A stretch of 9,631 bases of DNA from Paracoccaceae bacterium (GTDB taxonomy: Bacteria; Pseudomonadota; Alphaproteobacteria; Rhodobacterales; Rhodobacteraceae), in contig JALWQC010000014.1 of assembly GCA_027080755.1 (NCBI GenBank), forward strand, positions 1 through 9,631. The letters run 5' to 3'. The notes beneath the pieces are model-generated. The model was not told where the DNA came from and did no database searches. It saw only the letters and a list, made by a program, of their open reading frames with translations. Both the position numbers and the translations under genes were made by a program. This document shows positions 1 through 5,522 of this stretch, piece after piece (positions within the stretch are counted from its first letter, which is position 1; each line of letters starts with the position of its first letter).

Positions 1-199
1 GTTCTTCCAGCCGCGCGATCTGCGTGGCCTCGCGGGCGGGGTCGCTGGGGGGCAGGTCGTGCGCCGCCTTCAGCTTGCCCACGGCCTGCGTGTGCTTGAA
101 CCGCTCGCCCAGCGTGTAGATCAGGATGGAATCCAGCCTGTCGATGCTTTCGCGATGCTCGGCCAGAATTTCGGCGGCCTTGATCTGGTCGGGTGTCAT
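1..199 (-). CDS. Chorismate mutase, AroQ class (5' part; continues past the left edge)
   Basis: Chorismate mutase converts chorismate to prephenate, the branch point towards phenylalanine and tyrosine, in the cytoplasm. About 66 residues are visible, starting MTPDQIKAAEILAEHRES. They follow the AroQ pattern: R16 and R33 are spaced like R11 and R28 of the E. coli enzyme, GKLK (K44) matches the active-site lysine in GKAK, and D53, R56 and E57 match the D48/R51/E52 group. The start ATG (197-199) overlaps the ffh stop codon as ATGA, so the two genes are very likely translationally coupled in one transcript. An ffh to chorismate mutase to rpsP order is familiar to me from Rhodobacterales. The C-terminal part lies outside the window, so fusion to another domain cannot be excluded. 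Confidence 0.88.
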   Translation of the reverse strand, partial: MTPDQIKAAEILAEHRESIDRLDSILIYTLGERFKHTQAVGKLKAAHDLPPSDPAREATQIARLEE

Positions 200-1683
200 T
201 TCTTTTTCCCCAGACCGCTAAGCCCTGCGGGGATCTCGGCGCCACCCTGCTGGCCGAAACCGGGCTGCATGGCGCCTGCGCCCATGCCCGGGGGCAGGGC
301 TGCACCCGGGCCACCGGCGGGCATGCCGCCCTTGCCCATCAGTGCGCCGAGGCCCTGACGCATCAGGCCCTTTTTGCCCATTTTACCCATCTTTTTCATC
401 ATGTCGCCCATCTGGCGCTGCATTTTCAGCAGTTTGTTGAGGTCCGAGACCTCCATCCCCGCGCCCTTGGCCACGCGCTTCTTGCGGCTGGCCTGCATGA
501 TTTGCGGGTTGGCGCGCTCGCGTTTGGTCATGGACTGGATCAGGGCGATCTGGCGGGCGATGACCTTGTCATCCATACCGGCGGCGTCCAGCTGTTTCTG
601 CATCTTGCCCATGCCCGGCATCATGCCCATCAGGCCGGACATGCCGCCCATTTTCTGCATCTGTTCCAGCTGGTTGCGCAGGTCGTTCATGTTGAACTGA
701 CCCTTCATCATGCGCTTCATCATGCGCTCGGCCTGCTCGGCCTCTATGGTTTCCTGCGCCTTTTCCACCAGCCCGACGATATCGCCCATGCCAAGGATGC
801 GGCCGGCAATACGCGAGGGGTCGAATTCCTCCAGCGCGTCCATTTTTTCCCCGAGGCCGACAAACTTGATCGGCTTGCCGGTGACAGCGCGCATCGACAG
901 GGCCGCCCCGCCGCGCCCGTCGCCGTCCATACGGGTCAGGACCACGCCGGAAATGCCGATCTGCCCGTCGAACTGTTCGGCCACATTCACCGCGTCCTGA
1001 CCGGTCAGCCCGTCCACCACCAGCAGGGTTTCGCGCGGGTTGGTGGCATCGCGCACGGCCTGCACCTCGTCCATCAGCACTTCGTCGATGTGCAGACGGC
1101 CGGCGGTATCCAGCAGGTAGACGTCATAGCCGCCCAATGTTGCCTGTTGCTTGGCCCGCTTGGCGATCTGGACGGCGCTTTGCCCCTCCATGATCGGCAG
1201 GGTGTCCACCCCGATTTGTGCGCCCAGCACCTGCAACTGCTGCATGGCGGCCGGACGATAGATATCGAGGCTGGCCATCAGCACCCGTTTGTTCTGTTTT
1301 TCCTTCAGCCGCTTCGCCAGCTTGGCCGTTGTCGTGGTTTTACCCGAGCCCTGCAAACCCACCATCAGGATCGGCGCGGGGGGATTGTCCACCTTCAGCT
1401 GGCCGGCGCCGGCATCGTCGCCCGACAGCATCGCCACCAGCTCGTCGTTGACGATTTTCACAACCTGCTGGCCCGGCGTTACCGATCTGGTAACCGCCTG
1501 TCCGGTGGCCTTTTCCTGCACGGCCTTGACGAAATCGCGCGCCACCGGCAGGGATACGTCGGCCTCCAGCAGGGCGACGCGGACCTCACGCAGGGCCGTT
1601 GCCACATCCGCATCCGACAAGGCACCCTGTTTGGTCAGCTTGTCAAAGACGCCGCCAAGGCGCTCGGATAGATTCTCGAACAT
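196..1683 (-). CDS. ffh: Signal recognition particle protein Ffh (SRP54 GTPase)
   Basis: Ffh binds signal sequences of nascent membrane proteins together with 4.5S RNA and delivers ribosomes to the FtsY receptor at the inner membrane. The 495-residue product begins MFENLSERLGGVFDKLTKQG, a typical N-domain start. GTPase motifs are clear: GLQGSGKT (109-116), DTAGR (192-196) and TRMDGD (250-255). The methionine-rich M domain spans roughly 300-440, followed by a Gly/Pro/Met-rich tail of about 55 residues ending in LGKKK, which makes it somewhat longer than E. coli Ffh (453). I chose the ATG at 1683 because AAGGGG lies 7 nt upstream and family homology begins there; a TTG 21 nt further upstream only lengthens the frame. 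Its stop overlaps the chorismate mutase start. A candidate promoter and a hairpin-rich leader lie upstream. Confidence 0.97.
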   Translation of the reverse strand: MFENLSERLGGVFDKLTKQGALSDADVATALREVRVALLEADVSLPVARDFVKAVQEKATGQAVTRSVTPGQQVVKIVNDELVAMLSGDDAGAGQLKVDNPPAPILMVGLQGSGKTTTTAKLAKRLKEKQNKRVLMASLDIYRPAAMQQLQVLGAQIGVDTLPIMEGQSAVQIAKRAKQQATLGGYDVYLLDTAGRLHIDEVLMDEVQAVRDATNPRETLLVVDGLTGQDAVNVAEQFDGQIGISGVVLTRMDGDGRGGAALSMRAVTGKPIKFVGLGEKMDALEEFDPSRIAGRILGMGDIVGLVEKAQETIEAEQAERMMKRMMKGQFNMNDLRNQLEQMQKMGGMSGLMGMMPGMGKMQKQLDAAGMDDKVIARQIALIQSMTKRERANPQIMQASRKKRVAKGAGMEVSDLNKLLKMQRQMGDMMKKMGKMGKKGLMRQGLGALMGKGGMPAGGPGAALPPGMGAGAMQPGFGQQGGAEIPAGLSGLGKKK

Positions 1684-1721
1684 ATCAATGCCCCCCTTGG
1701 GCAAACCTCAAACCACGATTG

Positions 1722-1750
1722 CCCCCGTGGGCGCAACGCGCTGACGGGGG
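1722..1750 (-). other. Strong hairpin in the ffh leader
   Basis: CCCCCGT (1722-1728) pairs with ACGGGGG (1744-1750), and inside it GCGC pairs with GCGC around an AAC loop. On the minus strand it lies about 40 nt upstream of the ffh start, within the leader expected from the candidate promoter at 1807-1835. There is no U run after it, so it does not look like an intrinsic terminator. Its role is unknown; it could be a leader-stability or pausing element. Confidence 0.5.
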
Positions 1751-1773
1751 GCGATCCTGACATATGTGCAGGA

Positions 1774-1798
1774 CCGGAAGTTTCAAACCTTCCGGAAG
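1774..1798. repeat. Overlapping inverted repeats at the expected 5' end of the ffh leader
   Basis: CCGGAAG (1774-1780) is repeated inverted as CTTCCGG (1789-1795), with an 8-nt loop. The second copy also belongs to a perfect 10-bp palindrome, CTTCCGGAAG (1789-1798). The two pairings exclude each other. The site sits just downstream of the -10 of the candidate ffh promoter, so it could be an operator or a small leader hairpin. Confidence 0.45.
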
Positions 1799-1806
1799 TC
1801 GGGGTT

Positions 1807-1835
1807 GCAATAGGGGATTCTGCGGTCAAGGTCAA
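1807..1835 (-). promoter_or_regulatory. Candidate promoter for ffh
   Basis: On the minus strand there is a -35-like TTGACC (1830-1835), a 17-nt spacer and a -10-like TATTGC (1807-1812). A second TTGACC directly follows the first (1824-1829). Initiation near 1800 would give a leader of about 115 nt before the ffh ATG at 1683. The element lies between the globin gene's terminator-like hairpin and ffh, as expected for an independent ffh transcript. Confidence 0.5.
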
Positions 1836-1837
1836 GC

Positions 1838-1869
1838 AAAACCGCAAAGGGCGCGGGCTGCGGGGTTTT
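1838..1869 (-). terminator. Terminator-like hairpin after the globin gene
   Basis: Just downstream of the globin stop codon the minus strand reads AAAACC...CCGCA, a 12-nt loop, then TGCGG followed by TTTT. The stem is short (5 bp plus possible A-U extension) and the U run has only four bases, so termination is likely but may be partial. It abuts the candidate ffh promoter. Confidence 0.4.
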
Positions 1870-1872
1870 ACC

Positions 1873-2289
1873 CTAGACGATCCCGCCGACCTCCATCATC
1901 TCTTCGGCCAACTCGCGATAGGCCTGGGTCCAGGCTTCTTCCATCTCGTCGGTGAAATCCTCGCCCAGATTTTCGCGCAGGGTGCCTATCAGGGCCTCTT
2001 CCATCACCTCGAAATCGGCGCGGGAAATGCCGGTCATTTTGTGTTGCTCGGCCAGTTCGGTGTAGCGTTCCGTCAGCACATCGCTATCGCCCAGATTGTC
2101 AACGATCACGCCCAGCGTGGTCATATAGTGCATGGCCTGATCCTCTATCGGGCCGTGAAACAGTTTTCGTAGCGCCGGTTTCAGGGCGAATAGACGTTTG
2201 TATAACCCTTTGGAGCGCGGCTCCAGTTCGTCGCGCAGCTGGCGGAAACTGTCCTGCACAAGGGTTATCTGGTCCTCTGTCAGGGGCAT
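1873..2289 (-). CDS. Single-domain globin (flavohaemoglobin-like globin domain)
   Basis: A haem-binding globin of 138 residues, with no reductase domain. Compared from memory with the globin domain of E. coli Hmp, Y30 lies at the B10 position (LYKRLF), F44 at CD1, Q51 at E7 and H83 (LAEQHK) at the proximal haem ligand. The closing AWTQAYRELA matches AWGKAYGVLA of Hmp. A Tyr/Gln distal pair is typical of globins that bind oxygen tightly or turn over nitric oxide, so NO or oxygen handling is a reasonable inference but not proven. The start at 2289 is supported by a near-ideal AAAGGAGG seven bases upstream; an in-frame extension to 2310 would swallow that site. The gene is divergent from zapE, and a FixK/FNR-type box lies about 52 bp upstream of its start. 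Confidence 0.88.
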   Translation of the reverse strand: MPLTEDQITLVQDSFRQLRDELEPRSKGLYKRLFALKPALRKLFHGPIEDQAMHYMTTLGVIVDNLGDSDVLTERYTELAEQHKMTGISRADFEVMEEALIGTLRENLGEDFTDEMEEAWTQAYRELAEEMMEVGGIV

Positions 2290-2340
2290 GGGTTTTCCTC
2301 CTTTCGCCAAGCAGTGAAACAGAACCCCGCCGCCCCCGCT

Positions 2341-2354
2341 TTGATCTGGCGCAA
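2341..2354. promoter_or_regulatory. FixK/FNR-type box between the globin gene and zapE
   Basis: The sequence TTGATCTGGCGCAA fits the FixK2-style consensus TTG(A/C)-N6-(T/G)CAA in both orientations and is a partial match to the FNR box TTGAT-N4-ATCAA. It sits in the divergent control region. If it acts at -41.5 on the globin promoter, transcription would start near 2306, just ahead of the ribosome binding site at 2297-2304. This fits oxygen- or NO-responsive control of the globin. Effects on zapE are also possible. Confidence 0.5.
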
Positions 2355-2419
2355 ACCGCTTAACATCCCGGCGGGGGGCGGTTACAACAGGGGTGTTTGC
2401 AAGCCACGCAGGGGATAAA

Positions 2420-3517
2420 ATGGCCGACGGACCGCTACCGAAATTTCGCGCCCTTGTGGCGTCGGGGCAATTGCAGGACGACGCCGCGCAACGGCTGGCG
2501 GTGGAAAAGCTGCAACTGCTGCATGAACGGCTGAAGGACTATGATCCGGCCAGGCCGAAAAAGGTGGGCTTCGGGCTGTTCGGCTGGGGGCGGGAGCCTA
2601 TCCGCGCGCAGGCGATCAAGGGGTTGTATATCTATGGCGGGGTCGGGCGCGGCAAATCCATGCTGATGGACCTGTTCTTCGACGAATCCCCCGTGCCCCG
2701 CAAACGGCGCGTGCATTTCCATGCCTTCATGCAGGAGGTGCATGACAAAATCTGCATCGCGCGGGCGAAATACGAACAGGATCCGGTGCAAAGCGTGGCC
2801 GACAGCGTGGCCGACGGGGCCACCCTGCTGTGTTTCGACGAAATGCAGATCACCGATATCACCGACGCGATGCTGGTGGGGCGGCTGTTTGAAAAGCTGT
2901 TCGCGCGCGGGGTGGTGATCGTTACCACCTCCAACCGGCACCCGGACGATCTGTACAAGGACGGGCTGAACCGCGCGCTTTTTGTGCCGTTCATAGAGGA
3001 AATGAAACAGCATCTGGAGGTGTACCATCTGGCCGGCGGCGTCGATCACCGCCGCGACCGCCTGCGCGAGGTGCGCATCTACCACACCCCGCTCGGCCCC
3101 GAAGCCCGCGCCGCGATGGACCACGCCTGGGACGTTCTGGCCGGCGAGCCGGGCGCGCCCCTTGTGCTGGACATACAGGGGCGCAAGGTCACGCTGCCGG
3201 CCTTTCACAACGGGGTTGCCCGCGCCAGCTTTGCCGACCTGTGCGCACAGCCCCTTGGCGCGCGCGACTATCTGGCCATCGCAAAGGAGGTAGAGGTCCT
3301 GCTGCTGGACGACATCCCGAAACTGGGACCGGCCAATAATAACGAGGCAAAACGTTTCGTCACCCTGATCGACGCCCTGTACGAGGCCCGCGTGCGCCTT
3401 GTCTGTTCCGCCGCCGCGCCGCCCGAAGAACTGTATGAAAAGGGCTTTGGTGCCTTTGAATTCGAGCGCACGGTCTCGCGGCTGGAGGAAATGCAAAGCG
3501 TGGACTGGGCGCGCTAG
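2420..3517 (+). CDS. zapE: Cell division protein ZapE (AFG1/LACE1-type AAA ATPase)
   Basis: ZapE-family ATPases act on the FtsZ ring in proteobacteria; the mitochondrial relative AFG1 helps with protein quality control. The 365-residue product has Walker A GGVGRGKS (73-80), Walker B LLCFDE (136-141) followed by the family stretch MQITDITDAM, and the sensor-like TTSNRHPDDLYKDGLNR. The C-terminal third carries the conserved DDIPKLGPANNNEAKRF and FEFERTVSRLEEM. The ATG at 2420 is preferred: it has AGGGGA a few bases upstream and yields the usual N-terminus (MADGPLPKFRALVASGQL). An in-frame GTG at 2393 adds nine unremarkable residues. The gene is divergent from the globin and ends 56 bp before arsR, with no clear terminator between them, so some readthrough into arsR is possible. 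Confidence 0.95.
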   Translation: MADGPLPKFRALVASGQLQDDAAQRLAVEKLQLLHERLKDYDPARPKKVGFGLFGWGREPIRAQAIKGLYIYGGVGRGKSMLMDLFFDESPVPRKRRVHFHAFMQEVHDKICIARAKYEQDPVQSVADSVADGATLLCFDEMQITDITDAMLVGRLFEKLFARGVVIVTTSNRHPDDLYKDGLNRALFVPFIEEMKQHLEVYHLAGGVDHRRDRLREVRIYHTPLGPEARAAMDHAWDVLAGEPGAPLVLDIQGRKVTLPAFHNGVARASFADLCAQPLGARDYLAIAKEVEVLLLDDIPKLGPANNNEAKRFVTLIDALYEARVRLVCSAAAPPEELYEKGFGAFEFERTVSRLEEMQSVDWAR

Positions 3518-3527
3518 CGGAAAAACT

Positions 3528-3553
3528 CGAATATACGCTTGACGACATATTCG
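3528..3553. promoter_or_regulatory. Operator-like inverted repeat over the arsR promoter
   Basis: Perfect 7-bp arms, CGAATAT (3528-3534) and ATATTCG (3547-3553), flank a 12-nt centre that contains the -35 hexamer of the arsR promoter. A repressor bound here would block polymerase, the normal autoregulatory arrangement for ArsR-family proteins. The binding protein is inferred from position only. Confidence 0.6.
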
Positions 3554-3567
3554 CGCGGCCATATATA
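3539..3567 (+). promoter_or_regulatory. Promoter of the arsR cluster
   Basis: The -35 TTGACG (3539-3544), a 17-nt spacer and the -10 TATATA (3562-3567) form the best promoter match in the window. The expected start of transcription, 6-7 nt past the -10, falls on or next to the A of the arsR ATG at 3574. No ribosome binding site is present, so the message should be leaderless. Confidence 0.75.
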
Positions 3568-3573
3568 GGGCGT

Positions 3574-3918
3574 ATGAAACAGACAGCTATATTCCAGTCC
3601 CTAAGCGACATCACCCGCCTGCGCACTTTGGCGCTGATTGCTGCGGAAGGGGAATTATGCGTTTGCGAACTGGTGCAGGCGCTGGACGTATCCCAACCCA
3701 AAATCTCGCGCCATCTGTCCAACATGCGGGACTCCGGCCTGCTGGATGCGCGCCGCGATGCGCAATGGATGTATTATTTCATCCGGCCCGACTTGCCCGA
3801 CTGGGTGCAACAGGTTGTAAAGGCCGCCGTTCAGGGCATGGCCGATACCCCCGAAACCACCGCCGACAAGGCCCGTTTGGCCGACATGCAAAACCGCCCG
3901 CAACGTTGCGTGGCCTAA
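3574..3918 (+). CDS. arsR: ArsR-family metalloregulatory repressor
   Basis: A winged-helix repressor of 114 residues that should dissociate from DNA on binding a thiophilic ion such as arsenite. The N-terminus (MKQTAIFQSLSDITRLRTLA) and the recognition helix region VSQPKISRHLSNMRDSGLL (39-57) are standard for the family. The segment ELCVCELV (27-34) holds C29 and C31 of the arsenite site known from E. coli ArsR (C32, C34, C37), but the third cysteine is replaced by V34. C112, two residues from the C-terminus, might supply a third thiolate; that is inference. The gene has its own promoter and operator-like palindrome and appears leaderless. It is the first of three closely packed genes. The inducer could also be antimonite or another soft metal or thiol-reactive signal. 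Confidence 0.92.
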   Translation: MKQTAIFQSLSDITRLRTLALIAAEGELCVCELVQALDVSQPKISRHLSNMRDSGLLDARRDAQWMYYFIRPDLPDWVQQVVKAAVQGMADTPETTADKARLADMQNRPQRCVA

Positions 3919-3934
3919 CTTCAGGAAAAACACG

Positions 3935-4171
3935 ATGAAACACTTCAAGGTTCTCGGCTCGGGTTGCAAAAACTGTGCCAATACCGCCGATCTGATCGAA
4001 CGCAAAGCCGCCGAAATGGGCGTGGATGTCACGGTCGAAAAAGTCACCGATATGGGGCAGATCATGGGCTATGGCGTCATGTCCACCCCGGGCGTGGTCA
4101 TGGACGAAAAACTGGTGCATGCCGGCGGCGTTCCCGCAGCCGACAAGGTAAGCGAGTGGATCGCGGCATGA
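3935..4171 (+). CDS. Small thioredoxin-like protein with CxxC (redox-active disulfide protein 2 type)
   Basis: A 78-residue single-domain thioredoxin-fold protein of the small archaeal/bacterial type (thioredoxin family, MTH895-like). The redox motif is C11-K-N-C14 in GSGCKNCAN, and the cis-proline expected opposite it is P52 in MSTPGVVMD. It has no signal peptide, so it should act in the cytoplasm, probably as a disulfide reductant or a metal/metalloid-handling thiol protein. The start at 3935 has AGGA eight bases upstream. It follows arsR by 16 bp, and its stop codon overlaps the next start as ATGA. Proteins of this type often accompany ArsR repressors and COG0701-type permeases; no permease is present here. 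The exact substrate is unknown. Confidence 0.85.
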   Translation: MKHFKVLGSGCKNCANTADLIERKAAEMGVDVTVEKVTDMGQIMGYGVMSTPGVVMDEKLVHAGGVPAADKVSEWIAA

Positions 4172-4470
4172 GCGAGCCGCAACTCCATTCCAGCATCGTC
4201 GCCATGGTTTCGCTTGCCTCGGGCATTGCCGCCAACCATCCCGCCATGGGCCAGTGCCAGCTGGACCGCCTGCGTCAGGCCGGTGTCCCCGAGGGCCAGA
4301 TCGCGCTGGTGATCGAGATCGCCCGCCACATTCGCGACGAAGCGGCCGAAAAACTGGACGCCGCTTTTGACGAGGCCGCAGGCCTGACCCCGCCAACGGA
4401 AACCGCCGTCGCTGCCGAGGGTGAAAGCTGCGGATGTTCCACCACCAAAAGCGGGCAAAGCTGCTGCTGA
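4168..4470 (+). CDS. Short AhpD/carboxymuconolactone-decarboxylase-like protein with Cys-rich tail
   Basis: A 100-residue protein that I recognise only in part. Residues 11-70 (AMVSLASGIAANHPAMGQC, then RLRQAGVPEGQIALVIEIA) resemble the helical core of AhpD/CMD proteins, where the usual motif is A-N-C-x-x-C followed by a His. Here both catalytic cysteines appear replaced (H24, M27), while C30 takes up roughly the position of the conserved His. After a low-complexity Ala/Glu/Pro linker the protein ends in C88-G-C90 and C99-C100, which looks like a soft-metal or arsenite binding tail. The start overlaps the preceding stop as ATGA, and a strong terminator follows 22 bp after its stop, so it closes the arsR operon. 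Function is unproven: a metalloid-binding or thiol-relay role is inferred, and peroxidase activity by the AhpD mechanism is unlikely. Confidence 0.8.
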   Translation: MSEPQLHSSIVAMVSLASGIAANHPAMGQCQLDRLRQAGVPEGQIALVIEIARHIRDEAAEKLDAAFDEAAGLTPPTETAVAAEGESCGCSTTKSGQSCC

Positions 4471-4492
4471 AACCCGCCCGAAACCGATTTAC

Positions 4493-4530
4493 AATCGCGG
4501 CCGTTTGATAAAAACTGCCGCGATTTTTCT
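4493..4530 (+). terminator. Intrinsic terminator of the arsR cluster
   Basis: A perfect 9-bp stem, AATCGCGGC (4493-4501) and GCCGCGATT (4517-4525), is followed by TTT and CT. An outer 8-bp pair, CCCGAAAC (4477-4484) with GTTTCGGG (4531-4538), encloses it. This is a strong Rho-independent terminator 22 bp after the last gene of the cluster. Confidence 0.85.
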
Positions 4531-4799
4531 GTTTCGGGACCTTCCACGTGATCACCTTCAGCCTGCACACGGCCCTGCGCCGTCTTCGCCATTTTGGCGC
4601 CCTGTTTACAGGGACCACCCGCGTTCACGGTGTCCGCCTGAGCATCGACAAACGCCGCCTGCCACCCCCCTTGCGCCGCTGGATTCTGGGCGGGGATTAC
4701 GAAAGCGGGGAATGCACCCTTGTGCGCAAATATATCCGGCCCGGGGACAGGGTTCTGGAAATCGGCGCCGGCACCGGACTGGTCGGCATTCTGGCCTTC

Positions 4800-4831
4800 A
4801 GGGCGTAACCCCATAAACCCCGCGCCGCCAG
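4800..4831 (+). repeat. Left terminal inverted repeat of the element
   Basis: Pairs with 5032-5063. The outer 25 bases (4800-4824) match perfectly, then two mismatches (4825-4826), then GCCAG (4827-4831). It contains the in-frame TAA (4806-4808) that truncates the methyltransferase. Confidence 0.92.
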
Positions 4832-4927
4832 TTTGGCAGATTTTCGTCCCGAGCAGGCGCAGGGCCGCAGGAATAGTGGTTCTATTTCAAGGACCTGCAA
4901 CGCACTCGGGGCGAAAATCCGCCAAAC
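4831..4927. repeat. Internal palindrome A of the element
   Basis: Arms 4831-4853 and 4905-4927 pair at 21 of 23 positions (left arm begins GTTTGGCAGATTTTCG). The 51-nt loop can pair further: GCAGG with CCTGC, and AATAG with CTATT around TGGTT. It forms a long branched hairpin in the left half of the element. Confidence 0.85.
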
Positions 4928-4934
4928 CCGAAGG

Positions 4935-5032
4935 GCGCGACCCTCGCTTCATCTCAATGGATCGGGCCGCTTGCAAAGGGGGCCACCCTGTGCGGCGCGG
5001 TCCAACCCATTGATATTTCGCGAGGGTCGCGC
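4935..5032. repeat. Internal palindrome B of the element
   Basis: Perfect 13-bp arms GCGCGACCCTCGC (4935-4947) and GCGAGGGTCGCGC (5020-5032) enclose a second pair, 4954-4970 with 4997-5013 (14 of 17 positions). It forms the second large hairpin of the element and directly abuts the right terminal repeat. Confidence 0.87.
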
Positions 5033-5063
5033 TGGCAACGCGGGGTTTATGGGGTTACGCCCT
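5032..5063 (-). repeat. Right terminal inverted repeat of the element
   Basis: Reverse complement of 4800-4831 except at 5037-5038. It carries an ATG at 5049-5051 in frame with the 3' half of the methyltransferase, which could serve as an accidental restart. Confidence 0.92.
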
Positions 5064-5522
5064 AAACTCAGCGGCCGGACCGTTGCAACCTGCGAGGCGA
5101 ACCCCGACGTCCTGCCCCTGTTGCGGGAAAACTACCGCCTGAACGGCCTGCAACCGCAGATCGTGGCGCCGGCGATTACGGCGGACGGGCGGGATGTGAC
5201 GCTGTATCTGGATCGCCGGATTGTCGGCTCCAGCGTGTTTGACCGCTGCAAGGAGGATGGCAATTTCCAGCCGGTTCAGGTGAAAAGCCGGCCGCTGAAT
5301 GCCCTGCTGTCCGTGCATAGGCCCGATGTCCTGCTGATGGACGCCGAAGGGGCCGAGGCCGAGCTGTTACCCGCCGCCGACCTGTCGAACCTCCGCATGA
5401 TTATCTATGAACAACACCCGTGGCTGTTGGGGGATGCAGCCATGGCCGATCTGCAAAATCTTCTGATGGGGCAGGGCTTTGCCCTGATTGAAAAACAGGA
5501 CGATGTTCTGTGCTTCGGGCGA

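Larger units (their letters stand above)
4800..5063. mobile_element. 264-bp multi-palindromic MITE-like element
   Basis: The element is bounded by 32-bp inverted repeats (4800-4831 and 5032-5063, 30 of 32 positions pairing), the outer 25 bp perfect, starting AGGGCGTAACCCC. Inside lie two more long palindromes side by side (4831-4927 and 4935-5032), so the single strand can fold into a three-armed cruciform. It encodes no transposase. No target-site duplication is visible (flanks TTC and AAA), so the insertion mechanism is unclear. It interrupts the FkbM gene precisely, and its length is a multiple of three. I do not recognise it as a named family. A non-autonomous miniature element or a genomic palindromic repeat family is the likeliest identity. 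Confidence 0.85.

Noticed and set aside
193..1671. A 492-codon plus-strand frame opposite ffh
   Set aside because: It is His/Leu-rich and is the complement shadow of ffh, which has complete GTPase motifs.
2435..3562. A 375-codon minus-strand frame opposite zapE
   Set aside because: No ribosome binding site or domain; it is a shadow of zapE.
3779..4618. Minus-strand frames running through the arsR cluster
   Set aside because: They cross the promoter-driven plus-strand operon and its terminator and encode Arg-rich sequence without domains.
4797..5066. Target-site duplication around the palindromic element
   Set aside because: The left flank (GCCTTC) and right flank (AAACTC) share no direct repeat at any shift tried, so none is claimed.
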